A DNA stretch of 64,000 bases from Azadirachta indica (lineage: Eukaryota > Streptophyta > Magnoliopsida > Sapindales > Meliaceae): assembly GCA_022749755.1 (NCBI GenBank), contig CM040442.1, positions 12,002,457 through 12,066,456 on the forward strand, in the 5' to 3' direction. The notes beneath the pieces are model-generated. The model was not told where the DNA came from, searched no databases, and saw only the letters and a list, made by a program, of their open reading frames with translations. Each line of letters starts with the position of its first letter. The stretch's first letter is position 1. The position numbers were made by a program, and so were the translations under genes. Positions 55,677-64,000 of this stretch are shown one piece after another.

Positions 55677-56090
55677 TTTATTTCTTCTATCTAAAGTTTA
55701 AAGATGATTAAAATTTGAATCTGATTGATATATTTATTTTTTTATATTTAACGTCTGAATATAAATGTTAAGTTATTTATTTTATAAAAATCAATAAATT
55801 TGAAACTGATATATTGACATATTTGTCTAAAAAAATTTAAAATTAATATGTTAAATTGTTAACATATATAAATGTTAAGTGATAAAGTAAAAGTATTGAC
55901 AAATAAAATATTTAATTTATTCAATCATTTGATTATTTAGATTAAAGTTAAAATTTTTTAAGTTAATTATATTTTAATATTTTTAACAAATTTTTAAGTG
56001 TAAGTTAAAAAATAAATAGCTTTTAAACATTTGAGTAAAATTATTCAAATTTAAATGAAAAACTAAATAGGCCCTAAGCTTAAATGTAGT
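55677..56090. mobile_element. hAT-like MITE, inverted copy (about 0.41 kb)
   Basis: Read on the minus strand it follows 53899-54322: GGGCCTATTTAG, TTTTTCATTTAAATTTGAAT, TTTATTTTTTAACTTA, GTTAAAAATATT. The left side reads TTCTATCTAAAGTTTAAAG. Boundaries are approximate. Confidence 0.52.
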
Positions 56091-56896
56091 CCCTTAATTT
56101 CTTTCCTCAAGATGAAGTCTTAAAGTTGTTTTGTATAACTTATTAATCTATTCGTCAGACACTTGTTTATGGGCGTATACACAAGGTGTTTAGTGGGAAT
56201 GAGAAATGATGAGAAATTAATCAATCACTAACCTAAAAATTATTCTAAACACAAATGCCGTTTAAATGAAAGCATGCATAAAAAATTTGATTTGCTTTTA
56301 GCTTTTACGAAGTTCTAAGAAAGAGCAAGTCCAAAAGGAAACTACAATTAATTGACTAAATCAAACCGCGTTTTTTTCGTGAAAACTACAGTTAATTGAC
56401 TAACTAAAACCGCGTTTCTTTCGTGAAAACTACAATTAATCGACTCTATTTATATTGTTATATTACTATTAATATCAAATTTAAATTATATTCTAAATTT
56501 TTCGACTTGGATTGATTTGACTACTAATGTTTAATTATCAGTTAGCCAAACTAACATTTACAACATCTATTATTTATATTCTCAGTCTACATTTAAAGAC
56601 TAATAATGTTGTAAGATAAAAATATATTTATTTGATTAAATCCAGTTTCATGCACAGAAATAAATACTCCTCATAAACTTTGTTTTTTCTTTTAAATTTA
56701 TTATAGCTGTAAGCTCCAACAATCTTGGCTAAAATCTTTTCAAGAGGATGACTCACTAAATTTATAAGATAATCAAAATTCCCATAAATCTGGGGTGTCA
56801 TTTAGCTCAAAATTTTTTATCAAAGAAAAAAATAGCAATAGAAAATATGAAGGGAAGAGATTTCAAAGTCTTCAGATAAAAAAAAAAAAAAAGTCT
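56091..56896. other. Spacer upstream of the duplicated RLP leader
   Basis: AT-rich. It holds a short direct duplication (ACTACARTTAATTGACTAA, then AACCGCGTTTYTTTCGTGAA) at about 56341-56385 and 56391-56434, and a word shared with the 15.3 kb spacer at 56218. No ORF. Confidence 0.5.
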
Positions 56897-57174
56897 TCTA
56901 ATAAAACAAGTATTAGGAATAGATTGACTCTAATTCAGACTTCCTGTGGTAGCCGAAAAATATAAACCAATTAAAAGCTAGGTGCATTATAAATAGTCCA
57001 GAACCACTTGGTGTTAGCTGCACAAGAGTATGTTGATTGATTAATATGAGGGGTTCAAAATAGGTGTGGGTAAAGTTACTTTTTATGTTTGTTCTAATTG
57101 AAAATTGCTGGAGCGAGGGATGTTGGGACGAAGAGAGATTTGCTCTCTTGCAACTCAAAAATTTCTTTAATGGT
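56897..57174 (+). pseudogene. Duplicated RLP promoter-leader and first-exon fragment
   Basis: Nearly identical to 59426-59703 (about 15 differences over 278 bp). It covers the upstream region, start codon, signal peptide (VKLLFMFVLIENCW) and beginning of the LRR N-cap (CWDEERFALLQLKNFFN). After ATG at 57046 the codon for Ser is TAG (MRGSK then stop), so it is dead at codon 6. The similarity ends abruptly at 57174 (TTTAATGGT), inside the first exon. Confidence 0.88.
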
Positions 57175-57465
57175 TCATTGTAAACTTGGAATTTGATTTT
57201 TAATAGGTCAATATCTAAAAAACTATATTTTCTAAGAAAATATAGCTTCTCAATCAAAAAGGATTGTAGAAAATTTGTTATTTTTATAAAGGCAGAGATT
57301 TATTACCAGATACATTAATCTTATTTCTTAATTGAAAAGGATTTCGGAATTATATATTTTTATATACCGACTTTTGACTAGGTACATCGTTTAGGAAAAT
57401 ATATCTCCTTAATTGAAAATGACTGTTATAATTTTGAAGTGGTAATATAATTTTTGTGTCAAGTG

Positions 57466-59012
57466 TTCTAATCATATTTAGTTTCTACGTAAATATATTG
57501 TCTAATTACCACTATTAATATAATTTCATTCAAATAATATTTTGATTGGTAATATCATCTTTTCTCTACTAAAGTAAAATGCAAGATTAAAAAATTGTGA
57601 TATGCTTTTGCTACCATATAGTTGAATTAAGAAAATTTCCAATTTGACCTTTTAATATATTCTTTAAATAATATTCATTTCTTGCCTCCCTAATCTTTTA
57701 AAAATTGGACATTGAATCTGTGACAATACTCAATAGACCAAGACTTAAAAAGTAATGGGTAACATCACCAAGTCATGTCCTTTTTCTTTTTTTTTACTTT
57801 TTTTGTAAAATAAACAAAAAGAAAAAAGAAATCAAGTGTTGTTGAATTTTCTCCACTGAATAATTGAGATTGATATGATAAAACATATAACAATAAATTT
57901 GTCGTGTATAAAAATTTCTACGTTTAGGCTGAATTTTTTAGCCTTTAGCATGAAACAAGATCAAAGAGTGCAAAATGGTTTAAGATGACTTGAGTGAAAA
58001 CTCATTTTGATTTATTAATTTTAAAGCTGGATTTTGATTTCTCAAAAACATGTTGTTGGAATTGTGAAAGATACTAGTTATAATTTTCAGTCTCTTAAGA
58101 AGTTTGTGGCCACAAAAGGCTACACAAACTTACAAATATATTTTTCAATTACCACTATCAATATAATTTGATTATTGTCAAGTGACCGAGTTCTTACCAG
58201 ATATAGTTTTTACATAAATATATTTTCTAATTACCACTATCAATATAATTTTATTCAAACAATATTTTGATTGGTGATATCATTTTTCTCTACTCAAATA
58301 AAATGTAAGGTTAAAAAATTATGATGTGCTTTTGCTATCATATATAGTTGAATTAGGAAAATTCCCAATTGACCTTCTAGTTAATTCTTTAAATAATATT
58401 CACTTATTCCTGCGATTTTTTAAAAATTAGACATTGAATGTGCCGATAGACTAAGACTTTAGGAGTAAAGGGTAACACCACAAAGTCAAGAGCTTGTTGA
58501 ATTTTCTTTGTTGATTAGTTAAAATTGACATGACAAAACATATAATAATAAATTTGTAGGTTGAATTGTCTAACCTTTAGTATGGATCAAGACTGAAGAG
58601 TGTAAAAAGGTTTAAGATGACTTGGGGGACGAGTCATTTTGATTGATTAATTTTAAAGTTGGATTTTAGTCTTTTGAGAAGTCTATGGCTACAAAAAGCT
58701 ACATAGACTTACAAATGTATGCAACTATTGATTAAGACTTTAGGAGTAAAGGGTAACATCACCAAGTCAAGAGTTTGTTGAATTTTCTTTGTTGATTAGT
58801 TGAGATTGACATGACAAAATATATAACAATAAATGTGTAATTTGAATTGTTTAACCCTTAGTATGGATTAAGACTGAAGAGTGTAAAAAGATTTAAAATG
58901 ACTTGGGGGATGACTCATTTTGATTGATTAATTTTGAAGTTGGATTTTAGTCTTTTGAGAAGTCTATGGCTACAAAAAGGTACATAAACTTACAAATATA
59001 TGCAACCATTGA
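57466..59012. repeat. Tandem duplications upstream of the RLP (units about 725 bp and 280 bp)
   Basis: 57466-58190 is repeated at 58191-58730 with deletions, for example TTGATTGGTAATATCATC at 57543 and TTGATTGGTGATATCATT at 58268. The second half is repeated once more at 58731-59012, with the block beginning AAGACTTTAGGAGTAAAGGG at 58453 and 58733. The last two copies are the most alike, so the duplications are of different ages. No coding potential. Confidence 0.82.
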
Positions 59013-59574
59013 AGAGAAAAAGATTTATTTCTGCATAGAAAAGGATGTATGATGGAATTGAAATGGTAATAATATAAATATTTAGGATTTAAAATCAACT
59101 TGCAATATTAACTTATTTTATAAAATAAATAGTCACAGCAAGTAAAAGTTGATTAAAGCAATCACTTTTTTTTTTTTGAGGTGTAATCATCTCTTTGCAC
59201 CTCAAGAAGAATAGATGAATCATCTAAATACAACCGAATTTCTTTTTTAATTATCCAAGTAAAAGTTGAAGTAAGAAAGTGTAAAAACTTCATTCGATTA
59301 TAGTTTTAAATTTGAAATTTGGGTCAACCTCTAAATTTTTTTCTTTCTTTTTTTCTTTAATTTTACTGTAAAAATAGGGAAATTAATATAATTGCTTACA
59401 AGTTAAGGGAAAGTAGTACACATACTCTAATAAAACAAATATTAGGTATAGATTGACTCTAATTCAGACTTGCTGTGGTAGCCGAAAAATATAAACCAAT
59501 TAAAAGCTGGGTGCATTATAAATAGCCCAGAACCACTTGGTGTTAGTTGCACAAGAGTATATTGATTGATTAAT

Positions 59575-59935
59575 ATGATGGGTTCAAAATCGGTGTGGGT
59601 AAAGTTACTTTTTATGTTTGTTCTAATTGAAAATTGTTGGAGCGAGGCATGTTGGGACGAAGAGAGATTTGCTCTCTTGCAACTCAAAAATTTCTTTAAT
59701 GGTACTGACAGTCTTCATAACTGGATGGAGGGAGATGAAAATTCAGACTATTGTCAGTGGGAAAAGGTGGAGTGTAACAACATCACAGGCAAAGTGAAAG
59801 AATTACATCTTTCTGGCACTACAAGTTGGTTTCTGGGAACAGGGTGTCTAAATGCTTCTTTGTTCTCTCCTTTTGAAGAGCTAGAGTTGCTTGATTTAAG
59901 TTTCAACAGTGTAGCCGATTGTGTTGAGAATGAAG
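59575..59935 (+). other. RLP exon 1 (signal peptide and LRR N-cap)
   Basis: Ends at GAATGAAG followed by GT at 59936. Joining to 60068 restores Gly-Leu-Glu-Arg-Leu. The N-cap cysteines of CWDEER and DYCQWEKVEC are present. The exon itself is intact. Confidence 0.75.
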
Positions 59936-60067
59936 GTCCTTCACTTTTCCCCCTCATAATTTTAATTTTTCGATGGCAATTTAATTTCTTTGTGGGTTTT
60001 AATTCACTGTTATAGCAATTTAATGATGTAGAAAATTTTATTTCTTGTGAGCTTCTTTGATACGTAG

Positions 60068-60223
60068 GTCTAGAGAGGCTGTCAAAATTGAGCAACTTGA
60101 AGATTCTCGATTTAAGTGGAAATTGCTTCAATAATAGCTTCTTATCATCTCTAAATAGTCTTCCATCGTTAACAACATTATATTTAGATTGGAATAGATT
60201 GAACGGAACTATTGATGTTCAAG
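60068..60223 (+). other. RLP exon 2
   Basis: The acceptor TACGTAG precedes 60068 and donor AAG|GTAAAT follows 60223. Reads GLERLSKLSNLKILDLSGNC, then LYLDWNRLNGTIDVQ. Confidence 0.75.
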
Positions 60224-60498
60224 GTAAATTGATATTTTTCAGTTTCTCCCTTATGGGTCCATTGATAAATTTGATTTAACTGAAGAAATTTCATATTTTT
60301 TCAAAAAGGATCTAAGGTTTTGACAATTTAATGCATAGAAAATATTAATGCTGAAGACACTTGAACTTGGATTTACAACTTTTGACAAGAAAATGATTAA
60401 TGCTGAAGGTATGTCACAGCTCTGAATTTCTTTCCTAAAATTTTTTTAAGAAAAATAAACTCTTGGATTCATTTAAAGTTGATGTTCCTTTTCACTAG

Positions 60499-60648
60499 AG
60501 TTTCAGTACAATTTGACCAACTTGGAAGCCTTAATCTTGGACCGGTCTTCTCTCCACATACGCCTTCTACAAAACATCGCAGCTATCACTTCCCTAAAAC
60601 GTTTGTCGATGAGGAATTGTGAACTTCACGGCATCTCAAATTTTCAAG
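60499..60648 (+). other. RLP exon 4
   Basis: Acceptor TTCACTAG, donor CAAG|GTATAT. Reads EFQYNLTNLEALILDRSSLH, then LKRLSMRNCELHGISNFQ. Confidence 0.72.
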
Positions 60649-61003
60649 GTATATTATAAATTCTACTGAGAATTGTAACCACAACGTTTGGAAAAAATTC
60701 TGAAAAGAAGCCATGAAAAATAGATGGAGAAAAAAAAAACAAGAAAGACAAGAAATAATACATTGATTTTCCTTTTAAGTGACGCGACTGGATTGCTTTG
60801 TGTTTGGTACATCTTCTTAAATTCAACAATTTGGAAAATAATTGATTTTACTACTTAGCACACATCTAGTTAATTAAGGAAGAAACAAAAGATTTATACA
60901 GTTTATAATTAACTTATTCTAAACTCACTTTTGCTAACATCACTTTTTCTAACCATGTGAGATATGACGAATTTTTTTTTTTTCTCTTGTTCCTTGTTTG
61001 CAG

Positions 61004-61150
61004 ATATTCTTAACTTCAAGAATTTGGAATATTTAATCATGGATGGCACTCAACTAGTCGACGGCTTTCTTCATATCAGCGAATGGATGCCTTTTCTTCA
61101 GCATTTATCCCTGTCCAATTGCGGACTCAAAGGCACAATTCTTGATCAAG
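61004..61150 (+). other. RLP exon 5
   Basis: Acceptor TTGTTTGCAG after a T-rich tract, donor CAAG|GTTAGT. Reads DILNFKNLEYLIMDGTQLVD, then FLQHLSLSNCGLKGTILDQ. Confidence 0.75.
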
Positions 61151-61206
61151 GTTAGTTAGTGTCCCTGTCTTCGCTCTTATTTTAACTCACAAGTAATTAA
61201 AAATTT

Positions 61207-61676
61207 GGAAAAATACCGCTTTCCACCCTAATTTATAATGCTTTTACCACTTGCTTTGTTGTTGTTGCAAAACTACTACTTACCCCCCTAAGTCAAAATT
61301 TGGCCGTTAGATATATGTTAATATATTTTGTTATTTCATATAGTTATCCCTAACAAAATTATAAACATATTGAACCTAAATTATAAAGCCTTTTTCTTAT
61401 TATTATTTTAAGTTTGTGGAATTATTATTTATTTAATCATCCTTCTAATTTATATAATATCATATTTTTTCTTTTAAACAAAAAAGTCAAGTTGTGTTGG
61501 GTTATAGTTTAGCTCCGGTACAAATTTAATTTGGTTAGGAGCAGATATATAAAATGATAAAAAAATATTACTAGTTAATGACCGAATTTGATGGTAAGAG
61601 GTAGGTGGTAATTTTGAAATAACAAGAAGGTAAGTGATAAAAGGGTTATAAATTAGGGGGAAAGTGATTTTTTTCC
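61207..61676. mobile_element. Long-TIR MITE (MULE-like), 470 bp, in an RLP intron
   Basis: The left end starts GGAAAAATACCGCTTTCC and the right end, inverted, GGAAAAAAATCACTTTCC. Inverted similarity covers ~110 bp (CCCTAATTTATAA, TTTTACCACTTGCTT against CCCTAATTTATAA, TTTTATCACTTACCT). Flanks are 9-bp direct repeats with one mismatch: TAAAAATTT at 61198-61206 and TAAAATTTT at 61677-61685. No ORF. It lies between the exon 5 donor and the last-exon acceptor, so splicing could have been left intact. Confidence 0.78.
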
Positions 61677-61998
61677 TAAAATTTTAGCCTTTCATAAAAA
61701 ATACACCGTTGACCCTTTTGAGTTTTTAGAAGTAAAATGTTTTTCATGTAATAGGATATATTGTTATAATGATATATAACACCTATTAAAATGAAATTTA
61801 TTTATGAATTAGTATTTATCCTATATTTGTACAAGAATCTAAAATATTGTAGTATGCTGTCTTTTCTTTTACATGTCTTAACTCTAAAATGATGCTATTC
61901 TTAGGAATCAAATTATGTCACCATTTAAATCCGAAAATTTAAGTTAAAGGGTAACCCACCAACCCATATATTACACTAAAGAATGTGTTATATTTCAG

Positions 61999-63580
61999 GC
62001 TTTTGTGAGATGGTGAATCTTGAAGCCCTACTCATCGACCATAACGATATTGATGGTATCTTGCCGTGGTGCTTTGCAAATTTCACTTCCCTTCGATTTT
62101 TGGATCTCTCTTTCAATCAAATTACTGGAAGCATTTCCTCATCTCCTCTCCGGTATCTGACATCCCTCCAATACCTTATCCTTTCAAACAATCACTTTCA
62201 AATCCCAATTTCACTTGAACCGTTTTACAATCATTCAGGCCTTAAGAGCTTCCATGGTGATATTAACCAAATATATGAAGAAACAGAGACACATTCTTTG
62301 GCCCCAAAATTCCAGTTAAATTTCATCACATTGTCTAGTTATGGAGATGCTTGTACATTTCCCAAATTCCTTTATCATCAACATGACCTGCAAGAAGTTG
62401 ATCTTTCTCATATTAACTTGAGGGGAGAATTTCCAAAATGGTTGTTAAAAAATAATACAAAATTAGAAACACTTGCTCTAGTCAATAATTCTCTTTCAAG
62501 ACCTTTACAAATGCCAATTCGCCCTCACCAGCATTTAAGATCAATAAACGTTTCTCAAAATTTCTTCCATGGCCACATTCCAATAGAAATTGGAGCATAT
62601 TTGCCAAGTTTACTATACTTCAACATCTCAAAGAATAGTTTGAATGGTAGTATTCCCTCTTCATTTGGTGATATGAACTTATTGGAAAGTCTAGACTTAT
62701 CCAATAATCAATTACTGGTAAAAAAATACCTGAACACTTAGCCACAGTTTGCTTCTCATTAAGACTCCTCGTGTTATCAAACAATAGTTTGCAAGGTCAT
62801 ATATTCTCTAGAAACTTTAACTTGACAAAATTGTATCGCTTACAATTGGATGACAACCACTTCATTGGAGAGATCCCAAAAAGTTTATCTAATTGCTCTT
62901 CATTAGTAGGATTGTATCTTAGCAATAACCATTTCTCCGATAGAATCCCAAGTTGGTTAGGGAATATGTCGACATTGTTTGATATCATAATACCCAATAA
63001 TCATCTTGAGGGTCCAATTCCAATAGAATTTTGTCATCTTTACAATCTTGAAGTTTTGGACCTTTCATATAATACCATCTCTGGCAAATTACCGTCATGC
63101 TTTAATCATCCTACAATAAAAGAAGTTCACTTGTCCAAAAATAGGTTGGAAGGACAACTAATAGATGTATTCCATGATAGTGCTTTGTTGTTGACATTAG
63201 ATCTTAGCCATAATCGCTTAAAAGGTAGCATTCTGATCTAGATAGATCTTCTTTCACAATTAAGCTACCTTATCCTGGGGAATAATAATTTTGAAGGTGA
63301 AGTGCCAACTGAGTTGTGCTAGTTGAATCAATTGAAACTAATAGACCTTTCTCACAATAATCTTTCTGGACAAATTCCTCCATGCTTGTATAACACTGCT
63401 CTAGGTAAAACTTATGATGATGTTGCAACTCCAACTTCTAGATTTGAGGATCTTGCTCCGACATTTGTGACTGCTTTTTCTCCAGATAATCATCCGATGG
63501 GAAAGGAAGAAAGTATACCGTTCACAACAAAGAACATCAAGTTGGGACGCACTCGATGCTTAATGCTTGAATTCAAATAA
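61999..63580 (+). other. RLP last exon, damaged
   Basis: Acceptor ATATTTCAG before 61999. Reads GFCEMVNLEALLIDHNDIDG and a run of LRRs in one frame to about 62715. There a one-base change in AAAAAAA moves the frame; the LRRs resume with PEHLA and continue to 63580, broken by TAG at 63239 and 63320. It ends with MLEFK and a stop just after the FTTKN segment. The normal downstream LRRs, acidic linker and membrane helix are missing. Confidence 0.82.
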
Positions 63581-64000
63581 ATTCATAACGCTGGGAAGAA
63601 AAGAAAATAGAATGCATATGCCATTGTGAAATAAGTTATACATGTATATTGCTTAGTATTGTCACTTACAAAATACATATTTCAAAATCCAATGGCAACA
63701 TAAATCTATAAATGCATTGACGAAATAAAACCATATTTTGCACCAATATGAATTTTATCCGAGAGCAATCTCAACATTAATGTGACATAGGATGTAGCAA
63801 AACTCTAATAGAATAATACTATATCAATTGCAGATTCATCTTCTTGTGCTTAGTTACTAGATTCAATTGAGGGCTAATCCAATACCTTAATGCAACTCTT
63901 GTTAATTGTTGGACCAAAAAGACCAAGATTACCTCTATAGTATTTCTTATCAAAGTTCACAAATTATCTATAGTAGGAGTTGTTTGGACAAGTTATTGCA
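63581..64000. other. 3' flank of the RLP pseudogene
   Basis: AT-rich. No LRR, membrane helix or other gene is readable to the window edge. Confidence 0.5.

Larger units (their letters stand above)
59575..63580 (+). pseudogene. LRR receptor-like protein (RLP), multi-exon pseudogene
   Basis: Exon model from GT-AG sites that keep phase 1: 59575-59935, 60068-60223, a damaged exon ending at 60408, 60499-60648, 61004-61150, and a large last exon from 61999. Exon 1 encodes a signal peptide and LRRNT_2 N-cap (CWDEERFALLQLKNFFN, then CQWEKVECNN). Each small exon encodes LRRs (LKILDLSGNCFNNSF, LEALILDRSSL, LEYLIMDGTQL). The last exon has ~15 LRRs to an island-like segment (SRFEDLAPTF, IPFTTKN). Defects: exon 3 (60339-60408) is out of phase with its acceptor; a frameshift near 62715 in an A-run; TAG at 63239 and 63320; and loss of the C-terminal LRRs and membrane helix after 63540. 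Start: the in-frame TTG at 59566 is not used; ATG at 59575 precedes the signal peptide. RLPs act at the plasma membrane with SOBIR1-type co-receptor kinases. Confidence 0.88.

Noticed and set aside
59566..59577. TTG as an upstream start for the RLP
   Set aside because: A nuclear plant gene would use ATG; the ATG at 59575 gives a normal signal peptide.
60644..60829. Minus-strand ORF in the RLP intron
   Set aside because: Antisense to intron 4, poly-F/S-rich, no domain.

Overview
The window is nuclear DNA from a flowering plant, most likely a rosid dicot. It is very AT-rich. It holds degenerate Ty1/copia and Ty3/gypsy elements, long terminal-inverted-repeat (TIR) DNA elements, and three plant immune-receptor families: LRR receptor-like proteins (RLPs), a G-type lectin receptor kinase, and a CC-NBS-LRR (CNL). 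Nothing looks prokaryotic or organellar. The species cannot be fixed from the sequence alone.

Layout. 0.2-1.2 kb: minus-strand RLP pseudogene. 2.06-4.73 kb: long-TIR Mutator-like element with a 9-bp target duplication. 5.8-7.3 kb: LINE RNase H remnant, then a gypsy LTR-like stretch. 8.5-9.4 kb: degenerate tandem repeat. 9.57-15.12 kb: a full-length but dead Tork/Tnt1-type copia element on the minus strand, with both LTRs and the primer-binding site. 15.1-19.1 kb: AT-rich spacer with a hAT-like and a long-TIR element. 19.18-21.59 kb: ZmPK1-like lectin receptor-kinase pseudogene with an intact kinase domain. 24.2-28.1 kb: two half copia elements joined nose to nose. 28.75-29.1 kb: A/T-rich minisatellite. 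30.83-31.87 kb: long-TIR element. 32.32-35.00 kb: an intact 893-codon CNL resistance gene, the only clearly intact host gene, followed by a broken duplicate of its tail. 37.2-43.3 kb: decayed Tat-lineage gypsy element with an antisense extra ORF. 43.3-45.2 kb: further gypsy LTR-like DNA. 45.2-45.7 kb: fragment of a Tudor-domain host gene. 45.73-53.67 kb: Athila-lineage gypsy element with two LTRs and a deleted RT/RNase H/integrase core. 53.9-56.1 kb: hAT-like elements and spacer. 56.9-57.2 kb: duplicated first-exon fragment of an RLP. 57.5-59.0 kb: tandem duplications. 59.58-63.58 kb: multi-exon RLP pseudogene with a long-TIR element in an intron.

Taken together this is an immune-receptor cluster in decay. 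Cell-surface receptors (RLPs, lectin receptor kinase) and one intracellular NLR sit among nested transposons. Copies of RLP leader and upstream DNA, paralogous spacer segments and an NLR tail show repeated local duplication. I found no new biochemical system. The most distinctive items are the four long-TIR elements with matching 9-bp target duplications, the intact CNL among dead receptors, the surviving kinase ORF, the Tudor fragment beside an LTR, and the duplicated RLP leader and upstream region.
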